Assembly: GCF_012971725.1 (NCBI RefSeq)
Contig: NZ_CP048833.1
Span: forward strand, 620,001 to 684,000
Direction of reading: 5' to 3'
From: Pseudomonas multiresinivorans
GTDB lineage: Bacteria; Pseudomonadota; Gammaproteobacteria; Pseudomonadales; Pseudomonadaceae
DNA length: 64,000 bases
Position numbers and translations under genes: made by a program. Below the pieces are notes generated by a model. It did not search any database, was not told the DNA's origin, and was given only the letters and a program-made list of their open reading frames with translations. Of this stretch, positions 41,820 through 50,294 are shown in pieces (the stretch's first letter is position 1; the number at the start of each line of letters is the position of its first letter).

Positions 41820-42749
41820 ATGACGCGGCGCTATCCGCTGTCCGCTGCCATGCAGGCGTTCATCGTGCGCACGCAATCGATGGCCGTCGATGAGCCCTCG
41901 CTCGTCGCCCAGCGCGAAGGCTATGAGCGCATGGCAGAAGCCTTCTGCCCGCCGCGCCCGCCGGGGCTGTGCATCAGCGAGGTGCTGTTGGAGGGCCTGC
42001 CCGAAATCCGCCTGTACCGGCCCGCTTCGCTGCCGCCGCCAAGCGGCTGGCCCACGGTGCTCTATCTGCACGGCGGCGGCTGGATGCTCGGTAATGCCGG
42101 CAGCCATGACGTCATCTGTGCGGAATTGGCCGCACAGCTACAGGCGCTGGTGGTTGCCGTCAGCTACCGACTGGCACCGGAGCATCCCTATCCTGCCGCT
42201 CTTCAGGATTGCCTGGCGGTCTGGCGTCGCCTGCGTTCCGGCAGGCTGGGCGAGCCAGTGGACAGCTCGCGCCTGGTGGTGGCCGGCGACAGTGCCGGCG
42301 GCAACCTGAGCGCCGCGCTCTGCATCGCCCTGCGCGATGCGGGTGAGCCGCTGCCGGGCGCCCAGGCGCTGATCTACCCCGCACTCGGCGATCAGCCGAC
42401 GCCATCGCGCACGCAATGCGCCGACGCGCCCCTGCTGACCAGCGAGGATGTGGATAACTGTTTGAACGCCTACCTGTCGCGCCCTTCCGACCGCCGCGAT
42501 CCCCTTGCGCTGCCATTGCTGGCCGACGACCTGTGCGGCCTGCCGCCGGCCTTCATCGCCGTTGCCGAGTTCGACCCGTTGCGCGACGACGGCGCGCTCT
42601 ACCGCGATCGCCTGCGGGCCGATGGCGTGGAAGTGGAGTACTTCGCCGGGGCGGGACTGGTACACGGTTGCCTGCGCGCCCACGACGTTGCGGAAGTGGT
42701 GCAGCTGCGCACCGCCTTGCTGGGGGCATTGCGGCGGCACCTGCGCTGA
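41820..42749 (+). CDS. Alpha/beta hydrolase of the hormone-sensitive lipase family
   Basis: This 309-residue cytoplasmic esterase has an oxyanion motif H-G-G-G-W near residue 83, nucleophile G-D-S-A-G-G-N near 158, Asp in F-D-P-L-R-D and His in G-L-V-H-G-C. It starts six bases after cdhB and corresponds in position to P. aeruginosa PA5384. A role in hydrolysing acyl-carnitine esters to feed the operon is plausible from context; HSL-type sequence alone cannot show it. A DnaA box lies at 42449. Confidence 0.85.
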   Translation: MTRRYPLSAAMQAFIVRTQSMAVDEPSLVAQREGYERMAEAFCPPRPPGLCISEVLLEGLPEIRLYRPASLPPPSGWPTVLYLHGGGWMLGNAGSHDVICAELAAQLQALVVAVSYRLAPEHPYPAALQDCLAVWRRLRSGRLGEPVDSSRLVVAGDSAGGNLSAALCIALRDAGEPLPGAQALIYPALGDQPTPSRTQCADAPLLTSEDVDNCLNAYLSRPSDRRDPLALPLLADDLCGLPPAFIAVAEFDPLRDDGALYRDRLRADGVEVEYFAGAGLVHGCLRAHDVAEVVQLRTALLGALRRHLR

Positions 42750-42753
42750 GCGC

Positions 42754-42792
42754 AAAAAAAATCCCCTGCGGCGCCCGACGCGCGGCAGGGGA
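42754..42792 (-). terminator. Intrinsic terminator oriented leftward
   Basis: TCCCCTGC (42762-42769) and GCAGGGGA (42785-42792) pair; the run of eight A at 42754-42761 becomes a U-run only for leftward transcripts. The nearest leftward gene ends at 43292, so its transcript would run antisense through the small ORF at 43016-43267 before stopping here. It may also weakly end the rightward cdh operon. Confidence 0.7.
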
Positions 42793-43015
42793 CAAATCGA
42801 GCCGAAACAGGCTCTTTCGTGTGCGAGGCCCCGCCAGCGATGCCGGTGCCGGCCAGCGAGGTATGCAGCCAGTCTGCGCGACGCGTCGCCGCCCCGGTTA
42901 GCCGAAAACGACCTGTGCTTGCCCGCCGCGGACATTCCGTCGGACAGGTGCTTGCCGCGCCCCGCCGGGCTTACCAGAATCGAGGCAGACCCTGCCGCTC
43001 CCAAGGAGACCCGCG

Positions 43016-43267
43016 ATGATGCACGCCGACCTGATCGACCAGGACGATTTCCGCGAACGCCTGCAAGCGCTGGGCTTCGCCGTGCCGCCGGACGTCACCG
43101 CGGAGCAGGCCTGCGAATACGCCGTGCGCGGCCTGACGCCGGAACGCTCGCTGGCGCTGCGCCGCCTGGTGGAGGAAATGCTCGCCGGCAACGCCACCCT
43201 GCTGCCGGCCGTGCGCGAGGCCATCTCCCGCCAGTTGCTGCCGGCGCTGGTACCCAAGGCGTTGTGA
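43016..43267 (+). CDS. Small hypothetical protein (83 aa)
   Basis: I do not recognise this 83-residue acidic, helical, cytoplasmic protein (D-L-I-D-Q-D-D-F-R-E-R-L-Q-A-L-G-F at the N-terminus, L-R-R-L-V-E-E-M-L in the middle). It contains no Cys cluster or membrane segment. A strong AAGGAG lies nine bases before ATG 43016 and codon use is typical, so it is probably real. It converges on the gene at 43292 with 24 bases between stops. Confidence 0.68.
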   Translation: MMHADLIDQDDFRERLQALGFAVPPDVTAEQACEYAVRGLTPERSLALRRLVEEMLAGNATLLPAVREAISRQLLPALVPKAL

Positions 43268-43291
43268 TCGCCGCTGGCGCCGGCCCTGCCT

Positions 43292-44749
43292 TCAGGGCAG
43301 GTCGGCGGCCACTTCCAGCGGTGACAGCGGAAAGGCGTCGCCAATGGGATCGCCCAGCAGGGCCAGGTAGCGTCGGCCCTGGTCTTCCACCGTGACCTTG
43401 CGCCCGGCATCCAGCGGCAGCGTCGGGCAGAGCACGCGCAACCCATTCTCTTCAGGCAACAGCAGGCCGTGGCGTGGCGCGCTTTCCTGCAGTTTGCTGC
43501 GCAGGCTGAGGCGGCAGGGGCGTGGCTGTGAGGACAGCCAGGCGCCGCGCAACTCGTAGCGTTCGCCGCCGAGCAGGCGGAGGCTTTCCACCTGTGCCAG
43601 GTGCCAGGAGCCGCTGGCAGACTGTCGGATGCCAAGCAGCTCGCCGACGGCGGGCGGCGGCGAGCTCTCCCAGTGGCCACTGAAGTGCCGTTCGCTGCTA
43701 CGCGGCTGCGTCAGCGGCCAGGCAGGCGGAAGGCTGGCCTTGAGCTCCTGGCGGCTGAATTCGATGTCGTGCGGGTGCGCGACCACTTCGTCCAGTCCGC
43801 CACGGCTGCCGGTTTGCTGGGACCAGACATCGCTCACCTGCTGCTGGCGCTCGAAGTGATGCGCATCGAGGCGGGTGTCGTCAGCGACGCCCAGGTGCGC
43901 GAGCAGCGCCGGGAAGCCCCGGCACACTTGCCAGGGCTCGGCACCGGGCTCGTTCCAGCAGGCGAGCAGGTGGGCATTCAGGTCAAAGGTCGCGTCGCCT
44001 GCACTCGCGGCGGTGAAGCGCTTGAGCATGTCCAGCAGTTCGTCGAGCTCCAGGGCGAGGCCGTGTTCGTGGCTGGCAGCGTCAGGGTCGCGGAAGGGGC
44101 GGTCGACCTCGCGTTCGAGCCGCCAGTGGCTGCCAGGTTGCTCCGGCCGGATGTGCACGATGGAGGAGAAGACCTGGGTCGATTCGATCAATGCCGGCAG
44201 GTATTGCGCTGGGATCTCCTGCGGCCGGGAGCCAACCACGAGCAGGCAGTGCAGATAGCCAGCAGCGACGGTCTGGCTGCGAGGCTCGTAGGCTTCGCCG
44301 TCGTCGATCGGCAGGTGCTGGACTTCGATTCGCAGGGCGCGCCCGTACACCTGGTGCAGCAGGCTCCACAGCCCTGGCGGAGCGGGGTGGTGGTTCTGCA
44401 GGCAGTTGAAGTGGATTTCCTGCAGGCTGCGGACCATGCGTTGCATCAGCAGGGCGGCGGTCTTGCGCTCGGCGCGGCGGGTGCGCAGCAGGTGCCAGTA
44501 GCCACCGAGCAGCCGGCGGTGCAGGGCGAGGATGAGCTTTTCCGCCTTGTCGGCCCTGGCCTGTTCGAGCGCGCCAGTGTGCTCGCCGAAAAGGTCGGTG
44601 AGATGGCGGCTGACGTCGAAGATTTCCGGGCGCAGGCGTTCGAGTTGGCGCAGCAACTGAATGCCGGTCAGGCTCGCGTGGTCCTGTTCGATGGCCTTGC
44701 GATAGAGCTCCCGCGTTCGCTGGGCCAGGTATTCGAGGGCGGTGTCCAT
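43292..44749 (-). CDS. Conserved cytoplasmic protein of unknown function next to gbdR
   Basis: This 485-residue protein is one I cannot name. Residues about 1-120 are helical with many charged pairs (L-R-T-R-R-A-E-R-K near 88); the middle is mixed; the C-terminal 120 residues look like a small beta-barrel (W-H-L-A-Q-V-E-S-L-R-L-L-G-G-E-R-Y, R-P-C-R-L-S-L-R-S-K-L, K-V-T-V-E-D-Q-G-R-R-Y-L-A-L-L-G-D), vaguely PilZ-like but without the RxxxR...DxSxxG c-di-GMP motif. No signal or membrane segment. Its likely terminator is at 42754. Confidence 0.7.
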   Translation of the reverse strand: MDTALEYLAQRTRELYRKAIEQDHASLTGIQLLRQLERLRPEIFDVSRHLTDLFGEHTGALEQARADKAEKLILALHRRLLGGYWHLLRTRRAERKTAALLMQRMVRSLQEIHFNCLQNHHPAPPGLWSLLHQVYGRALRIEVQHLPIDDGEAYEPRSQTVAAGYLHCLLVVGSRPQEIPAQYLPALIESTQVFSSIVHIRPEQPGSHWRLEREVDRPFRDPDAASHEHGLALELDELLDMLKRFTAASAGDATFDLNAHLLACWNEPGAEPWQVCRGFPALLAHLGVADDTRLDAHHFERQQQVSDVWSQQTGSRGGLDEVVAHPHDIEFSRQELKASLPPAWPLTQPRSSERHFSGHWESSPPPAVGELLGIRQSASGSWHLAQVESLRLLGGERYELRGAWLSSQPRPCRLSLRSKLQESAPRHGLLLPEENGLRVLCPTLPLDAGRKVTVEDQGRRYLALLGDPIGDAFPLSPLEVAADLP

Positions 44750-44861
44750 GTGTCCCGAGGTTCCGAAGGATGCTGGCGAACCCTTCGGAGACTGCGAGAT
44801 TCAGCGCGGTATGAGATTCAGACGAATCTGAATGATGGGGACCAATGCGTCACAGGAATGA

Positions 44862-44890
44862 AAAAGGGAGGCCATCGGCCTCCCTTTTCG
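44862..44890 (-). terminator. Terminator after gbdR
   Basis: AAAAGGGAGGCC (44862-44873) and GGCCTCCCTTTT (44877-44888) form a perfect 12-base stem with a three-base loop and U-runs in both directions. It lies 20 bases past the gbdR stop. Confidence 0.9.
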
Positions 44891-44908
44891 TTTCCCGATT
44901 CCCTGGAC

Positions 44909-46015
44909 TCAGAGCACCCGCACGCTGGCAAAGGTGGATTCGCCCTGGGCCTGGCTGAGGGCCGAGATGGCCGAGGAGTTGGGCATGAGGGCGAGATCCT
45001 GCGGGATCGGCATGACCATGACCGGTTGGCCGATCGGCTGGCCCTGGCGCTCGTCGCGCGGCGGGATGCCGAAGTACTCGCGATAGCACTTGGAGAAGTG
45101 CGGGGTGGAGACGAAGCCGCAGACCGAGGCGACTTCGATGATCGACATCGACGTCTGCTTGAGCAGCTGGCGCGCGCGGATCAGGCGCAGCTTGAGGTAG
45201 TAGCGCGACGGCGAGCAGTGCAGGTACTTCTGGAACAGGCGCTCGAGCTGGCGGCGCGAGACGTTGACGTAGACAGCCAGCTCGTCGAGGTCGATGGGCT
45301 CCTCGAGGTTGGCTTCCATCAGCGCGACGATTTCCTGCAGCTTGGGCTGGTTGGTGCCGAGCATGTGCTTGAGCGGCACGCGCTGGTGGTCCTGCTCGTT
45401 GCGGATGCGCTCGTAGATGAACATCTCGGAGATCGCCGCCGACAGCTCGCGGCCGTGCTCGCGGCCGATCAGGTGCAGCATCATGTCCATCGGCGCGGTG
45501 CCGCCGGAGGAGGTGAAGCGGTTGCGATCGATGGAGAACAGGCGGGTGCTCATGGCCACGCGGGGGAAGGCTTCCTGCATGGCGGCCAGGCATTCCCAGT
45601 GCACCGAGCAGTCGTAGCCGTCGAGCAGGCCGGCGCGGGCCAGGGCCCAGCTGCCGGTGCACACGGCGCCGAGCTTGCGCCCCAGGCGCGCCTGGGCCTG
45701 GAGGAAGGTGGTGTGTTCGCGGGTGACGCTGCGCTGGATGCCGACGCCGCCGACCACGATCAGCGTATCCATCTGCGGGGCGCTGTCGCAGGCCGCGTCA
45801 GGGGTGATCTGCAGGCCATCGCTGGCCCAGACCTGGCGGCCGTCGAGGCTCAGGGTGTGCCAGCGGTAGAGTTCGCGTCCGGACAGCTGGTTGGCCATGC
45901 GCAGCGGTTCCACCGCCGAGGCCAGGGAGATCAGGGTGAAGTTGTCCAGCAGCAGGAAGCCGATGGACTGCGGAGCTCGGTTTTGCGGCGGAACTCCGGG
46001 GTTGAACGCGTTCAT
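44909..46015 (-). CDS. gbdR: GbdR, AraC/GlxA-type regulator of glycine betaine catabolism
   Basis: This 368-residue activator responds to glycine betaine and dimethylglycine in P. aeruginosa (PA5380, about the same length). The DJ-1/PfpI-like ligand domain spans about 15-190 (V-G-G-V-G near 88, A-V-C-T-G-S-W-A-L-A-R-A-G-L-L); the AraC domain about 235-330 (V-S-R-R-Q-L-E-R-L-F-Q-K and V-C-G-F-V-S-T-P-H-F-S-K-C-Y). A 40-residue tail (M-V-M-P-I-P to S-V-R-V-L) follows. It probably controls sdaB and the cbc genes and works alongside its paralog CdhR. Confidence 0.94.
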   Translation of the reverse strand: MNAFNPGVPPQNRAPQSIGFLLLDNFTLISLASAVEPLRMANQLSGRELYRWHTLSLDGRQVWASDGLQITPDAACDSAPQMDTLIVVGGVGIQRSVTREHTTFLQAQARLGRKLGAVCTGSWALARAGLLDGYDCSVHWECLAAMQEAFPRVAMSTRLFSIDRNRFTSSGGTAPMDMMLHLIGREHGRELSAAISEMFIYERIRNEQDHQRVPLKHMLGTNQPKLQEIVALMEANLEEPIDLDELAVYVNVSRRQLERLFQKYLHCSPSRYYLKLRLIRARQLLKQTSMSIIEVASVCGFVSTPHFSKCYREYFGIPPRDERQGQPIGQPVMVMPIPQDLALMPNSSAISALSQAQGESTFASVRVL

Positions 46016-46174
46016 TCAGTCACCTCACGCTAGTCACAGTCGCCTCACGGGAGGCGTTTCTTATGCTTGTTCTTCTGTTGGGAACTGCTCCGTGGGTTGG
46101 CCCCGGCTGTTCCTCTGATTGCTCGCTTCTACCAATAGCAAGGCAAATGCCGTGCCTAGGTTGAATGGGCGTTC

Positions 46175-46208
46175 AATTAAAAAAGAAAACGGCATGGGAA
46201 TGCCGCTT
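46175..46208 (-). terminator. Leftward terminator between sdaB and gbdR
   Basis: On the reverse strand a CGGCAT/ATGCCG stem (46190-46205) is followed by TTTTCTTTTTTAATT. It ends sdaB transcripts about 200 bases after the sdaB stop and leaves 160 bases for the gbdR promoter. The rest of the gap (46209-46400) has two weaker inverted repeats, at 46286-46299 (CGGTC/GACCG) and 46330-46352. Confidence 0.8.
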
Positions 46209-46400
46209 TTGCAGGCCCGGATTGCGACGCCTCGAAGGTCGCAAATACGCATGGATCTTGGGCTGGGGTTTTTGGTAGCACTCAGCGGTCACGCGACCGG
46301 CGGTGCTGTGCCCGGAACGGTAACGCCCTTTGCTTGTCGGGACGGGCGTTCCGCTTGCGCCATCAGGGGGCGCGCCGGGCCGGGCGTGGTCGATTCGGGG

Positions 46401-47777
46401 TCAGCACTCGATGATGCTGACGGCCAATCCGCCGCGGGAGGTTTCCTTGTACTTGTCGTGCATGTCGGCGCCGGTGTTGCGCATGGTGCGGATCACCTGG
46501 TCGAGGCTGATGAAGTGCTGGCCGTCGCCACGCAGCGCCATCTGCGCGGCGTTGATGGCCTTCACCGCGGCGATGGCGTTGCGTTCGATGCAGGGCACCT
46601 GGACGAGGCCGCCGACCGGGTCGCAGGTCAGGCCGAGGTTGTGTTCCAGGCCGATCTCGGCGGCGTTCTCCACCTGTTCGGGAGAGGCGCCGAGCACTTC
46701 GGCGAGGCCCGCGGCAGCCATGGCACAGGCGGAGCCGACTTCGCCCTGGCAGCCGACTTCGGCGCCGGAGATGGAGGCGTTCTTCTTGCACAGAATGCCG
46801 ACGGCGGCGGCGGCCAGGAAGTAGCGGGTAACGTCGTCGTCGCTGGCGTCGGGGTTGAAGCGCATGTAGTAGTGCAGCACCGCCGGGATGATGCCGGCCG
46901 CGCCGTTGGTGGGCGCGGTGACCATGCGCCCGCCGGCGGCGTTTTCCTCGTTCACCGCGAGGGCGAAGAGGTTGACCCATTCCATGGCCGAGAGCGTCGA
47001 GCCGATGACGTTGGGCTTGCCGATGTCCTGCAGGCTACGGTGCAGGCGCGCGGCGCGGCGCTGTACGTTGAGGCCGCCGGGGAGGATGCCTTCCTGGCTC
47101 AGGCCGTTGTTCACGCAGTCGCGCATGGCCTGCCAGATGACCTTGAGGCCTTCGCGGATGTCGGTTTCGCTGCGCCACATGCGTTCGTTGGCCATCATCA
47201 GCTCGGACACGCGCAGGTTGTGGCGGCGACAGAGCATGAGCAGTTCGGCGGCGCTGGCGAAGTCGTAGGGCAGCACGGTGCTGTCGGTGTCGAGGCTGCC
47301 GGAGGCGGCCTGTTCCTCGTCGACCACGAAGCCGCCGCCGATGGAGTAGTAGGTGTCGCTGTGCAGCACCTGGTCCCCTTCGATGGCGGTCAGGCGCATG
47401 GCGTTGGGGTGGTAGGGCAGGTTCTCTTCGAGCAGGCGCATGTCGCGGATCCAGTCGAAGGGGATTGTTCTTTCGCCGGCCAGCAACAATCCGCCGCTCT
47501 TTCGAAGCTCAGCCATGCGCGGTTCGATCTGGCGCGGGTCGATGCGGTCCGGCCATTCGCCCATCAGGCCCATGATCACTGCGCGGTCGGTGCCGTGGCC
47601 GACGCCGGTGGCGGACAGCGAGCCGTACAGGCGAACTTCCACGCGGCTGGTGCGTTCGAGCATCTGCCGCTCGCGCAGGGCGCCGACGAACAGCGCGGCG
47701 GCGCGCATGGGGCCGACCGTGTGCGAACTGGAAGGGCCGATACCGATCTTGAACAGGTCGAACACACTGATTGCCAT
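46401..47777 (-). CDS. sdaB: L-serine ammonia-lyase (iron-sulfur)
   Basis: This 458-residue enzyme deaminates L-serine to pyruvate. Residues about 1-155 form the beta domain with I-G-P-S-S-S-H-T-V-G-P-M; the alpha domain has the [4Fe-4S] Cys residues in C-K-K-N-A, G-C-Q-G-E-V-G-S-A-C and T-C-D-P-V-G-G-L-V-Q-V-P-C. MAISVFDLFKIG at 47777 is the family start; the frame from 47816 adds 13 residues without support. Beside gbdR it completes betaine to dimethylglycine to sarcosine to glycine to serine to pyruvate, as in PA5379. Confidence 0.95.
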   Translation of the reverse strand: MAISVFDLFKIGIGPSSSHTVGPMRAAALFVGALRERQMLERTSRVEVRLYGSLSATGVGHGTDRAVIMGLMGEWPDRIDPRQIEPRMAELRKSGGLLLAGERTIPFDWIRDMRLLEENLPYHPNAMRLTAIEGDQVLHSDTYYSIGGGFVVDEEQAASGSLDTDSTVLPYDFASAAELLMLCRRHNLRVSELMMANERMWRSETDIREGLKVIWQAMRDCVNNGLSQEGILPGGLNVQRRAARLHRSLQDIGKPNVIGSTLSAMEWVNLFALAVNEENAAGGRMVTAPTNGAAGIIPAVLHYYMRFNPDASDDDVTRYFLAAAAVGILCKKNASISGAEVGCQGEVGSACAMAAAGLAEVLGASPEQVENAAEIGLEHNLGLTCDPVGGLVQVPCIERNAIAAVKAINAAQMALRGDGQHFISLDQVIRTMRNTGADMHDKYKETSRGGLAVSIIEC

Positions 47778-47965
47778 GCCGGACTCCGGGCGAGCTGCGC
47801 ATCCTTGAAGGAGCATCTCTTGAAGGGATGAGGAGGCACGTCCCTGTGCCCGCGATGCCCGGCCATGATCGGCCCAAGTCCCGCACCGGCTGCGTCCATC
47901 GGCGACGCGGCCGTATCCATTAACGCCGCTTGCGCACCCCGTCGGTGCAGGGCTCGGGAGCGCGT

Positions 47966-48021
47966 GTTCCGGCGCCGACGAAAGCTTGTCCCATTACGAC
48001 ATGAGCCGCGCGAACCACGAC
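47966..48021 (+). promoter_or_regulatory. Three 21-bp-phased CGAC half-sites before first betaine-binding gene
   Basis: CGAC occurs at 47976, 47997 and 48018, exactly 21 bases apart each time, and each copy has a C seven bases before the CGAC (C-N6-CGAC). An added TGTC-N7-GACA dyad spans 47987-48001. The array lies 105 bases upstream of ATG 48126 and 190 bases from the divergent sdaB start. GbdR is the natural candidate, by context only. The rest of the 348-base gap shows nothing else. Confidence 0.5.
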
Positions 48022-48125
48022 CGGTCGATAGGCGCGCACCGCCGCGCTGTTCCATGATCCGCCACCGACGAACGGCAGCGTTCGCCCGTATCCACCCCCC
48101 TTCTCCGCAGTCAGAGGCTGGCCTC

Positions 48126-49064
48126 ATGAAGAGTCTTGTGTCGTCGCTGTTGGCGTTATCCGTGGTACTACCGGGCGCTGCTCGCGCCGCCGAACCCGAA
48201 TCCTGCGCCGTGGTGCGCTTCGCCGATGTCGGCTGGACCGACATCACCGTGACCACTGCGGTGACCCGCCTGGTGCTCAGCCATCAGGGCTACCGCACGC
48301 AGGTAGTGCGGCTGTCGGTGCCGGACACCTACAAGGCGATGTCGGAGAAGAAGATCGACGTGTTCCTCGGCAACTGGATGCCGAGCATGGCGAACGACAT
48401 CAAGCCTTTCGCCGACAAGGGCCAGGTGGAAACCGTGGGCGCCAACCTCGAAGGCGCCAAGTACACCCTGGCGGTCCCGCATTACGCGTACGAGGCCGGG
48501 CTGAAGACTTTTGCCGATATCGCAAAATTCAGGGAGCAGCTGGGCGGGCGCATCTACGGCATCGAGCCGGGCAACGATGGCAACCAGCTGATCCAGAAGA
48601 TGATCAAGGAAAAGGCCTTCGGCCTGGGCGACTTCAAGCTGGTGGAATCCAGCGAGGCCGACATGCTGGCCTACGTCAAGCGAGCCGGGGCCTTGAAGCA
48701 GCCCATCGTGTTCCTGGGCTGGGAACCGCACCCGATGAATACCCGAATCCAAATGAACTATCTGGAGGGAGGGGATTCCTACTTCGGTCCCAACTATGGC
48801 GGTGCGACGGTCTTCACCAACGTCAGAGCAGGCTATCTTCAGGAGTGCCCCAATGTCGCGCGGCTGCTGAAGAACCTGAAATTCGACCTGGCGATGGAGA
48901 ACCAGCTGATGGATGCGGTGCTCAACGAGCGACGCAATCCCCGCCAGGCCGCCAAGAGTTGGTTGAAAGCCAACCCGCAGGTGCTCGACGGCTGGTTGCA
49001 GGGTGTCGCTCCCGGCTCATCGGGCGCGGCGCCAGGGGGCCAGAAAACCGCCGCCATGGATTGA
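48126..49064 (+). CDS. Choline/betaine ABC binding protein, copy 1
   Basis: This 312-residue OpuAC-type periplasmic protein has a signal peptide cleaved after A-A-R-A. The mature part has V-R-F-A-D-V-G-W-T-D-I-T-V, D-V-F-L-G-N-W-M-P-S-M-A-N-D and F-L-G-W-E-P-H-P-M-N, giving the aromatic/Asn choline-binding pocket. It is closely related to copy 2 but has a Gly/Ala/Pro-rich extended C-terminus (G-S-S-G-A-A-P-G-G-Q). Either copy could be cbcX (PA5378); only one is expected from P. aeruginosa. ATG 48126 is preceded by weak purines. Confidence 0.88.
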   Translation: MKSLVSSLLALSVVLPGAARAAEPESCAVVRFADVGWTDITVTTAVTRLVLSHQGYRTQVVRLSVPDTYKAMSEKKIDVFLGNWMPSMANDIKPFADKGQVETVGANLEGAKYTLAVPHYAYEAGLKTFADIAKFREQLGGRIYGIEPGNDGNQLIQKMIKEKAFGLGDFKLVESSEADMLAYVKRAGALKQPIVFLGWEPHPMNTRIQMNYLEGGDSYFGPNYGGATVFTNVRAGYLQECPNVARLLKNLKFDLAMENQLMDAVLNERRNPRQAAKSWLKANPQVLDGWLQGVAPGSSGAAPGGQKTAAMD

Positions 49065-49099
49065 TCCGGGCCTCTGGAAGTCGCTGGAACCGGGCCTTT

Positions 49100-49155
49100 C
49101 CACTGGATGCGACATGGCTGGTGCTGAATACGACTTCGCCTGCACTGGATGCGAC
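49100..49155 (+). promoter_or_regulatory. Three 21-bp-phased direct repeats before second betaine-binding gene
   Basis: CCACTGGATGCGAC (49100), GTGCTGAATACGAC (49121) and GCACTGGATGCGAC (49142) are direct repeats with exact 21-base spacing and the shared core CTG-N-AT-N-CGAC. All keep the C-N6-CGAC pattern seen at 47966 and in the caiX site. They end 147 bases before ATG 49303 and suggest the second gene has its own GbdR-type promoter. Confidence 0.6.
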
Positions 49156-49302
49156 CCACCCGGTAGGCGACGAAATTTTCCTGCTCCATGATCGTTTACG
49201 AAATGACAACAAAAGGGCCCTCCCAGGCCCCAACCATAATTCAGACCGCCGCGCCCCGAAGTGGGCAGCGCCGGCGCCCCAACCCCGCAGAGGAGTACGC
49301 TC

Positions 49303-50241
49303 ATGAATGGTTTCAAGTCTTTGCTGCTGGCTGTGTCCCTAGGTGCGCCGCTGGCGGTTCAGGCCGCTGAACCTGACTCGTGCGGCACGGTACGTTTCTC
49401 CGACGTCGGCTGGACCGACATCACCGTGACCACCGCTACTACCCGACAGGTGCTGGAATCCCTTGGCTACAAGACCAAGGTGACCATGCTCTCCGTGCCG
49501 GTGACCTACAAGTCGCTGGCGAACAAGGACCTGGACGTCTTCCTCGGCAACTGGATGCCGAGCATGGCCAACGACATTAAGCCCTACGCCGACAACGGGT
49601 CGGTGGAGACGGTGAAAGCCAACCTCGAGGGTGCCAAGTACACCCTGGCCGTCACCCAGGCGGCCTATGACGGCGGCCTGAAGTCCTTCGCCGACATCGC
49701 CAAGTTCGCCGACAAGCTCGACAACAAGATCTACGGCATCGAGCCGGGCAACGACGGCAACCGCCTGGTCCAGGGCATGCTCGACAAGAACCAGTTCGGC
49801 CTGGGCAAGTTCAAGCTGGTGGAGTCCAGCGAAGCCGGCATGCTCTCGCAGGTCGGGCGCGCGGACCGGCGCAACCAGTGGATCGTGTTCCTGGGCTGGG
49901 AACCGCATCCGATGAACACCCGCTTCAAGATGAAGTACCTCGAAGGTGGCGATGACGTGTTCGGCCCCAACTATGGCGGCGCGACCATCTACACCAACGT
50001 GCGCAAGGGCTACGCCCAGGAATGTCCGAACGTCGGCAAGCTGCTGACCAACCTGACCTTCACCCTGGACATGGAGAACAAGCTCATGGACGCCGTGCTC
50101 AACGGGGGCAAGAAGCCCGAAGAAGCGGCCAAAGCCTGGTTGAAGGACCATCCGGAACTGCTCGACGCCTGGCTCGCCGGCGTGACTACCCGTGACGGCA
50201 AACCGGCCTTGGCGGCAGCCAAGGTGGCATTCGCGAAGTAA
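49303..50241 (+). CDS. cbcX: Choline/betaine ABC binding protein, copy 2 (CbcX-like)
   Basis: This 312-residue protein has a signal peptide (A-V-Q-A-A). Mature motifs V-R-F-S-D-V-G-W-T-D-I-T-V, D-V-F-L-G-N-W-M-P-S-M-A-N-D and F-L-G-W-E-P-H-P-M-N match copy 1 almost exactly, so the pair came from tandem duplication. It ends in the usual place without the extra tail of copy 1 and is adjacent to cbcW, so the cbcX name is placed here. ATG 49303 follows GAGGAGTACGC. Confidence 0.9.
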   Translation: MNGFKSLLLAVSLGAPLAVQAAEPDSCGTVRFSDVGWTDITVTTATTRQVLESLGYKTKVTMLSVPVTYKSLANKDLDVFLGNWMPSMANDIKPYADNGSVETVKANLEGAKYTLAVTQAAYDGGLKSFADIAKFADKLDNKIYGIEPGNDGNRLVQGMLDKNQFGLGKFKLVESSEAGMLSQVGRADRRNQWIVFLGWEPHPMNTRFKMKYLEGGDDVFGPNYGGATIYTNVRKGYAQECPNVGKLLTNLTFTLDMENKLMDAVLNGGKKPEEAAKAWLKDHPELLDAWLAGVTTRDGKPALAAAKVAFAK

Positions 50242-50294
50242 GTGCCGAGTAATTGCCGTTGGCCGAATCCTCAAGCTTCTGATGGGCCCGCATT

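Noticed and set aside
43601..46033. 810-residue frame spanning two leftward genes
   Set aside because: It crosses the gbdR terminator and is antisense to two well-supported genes.
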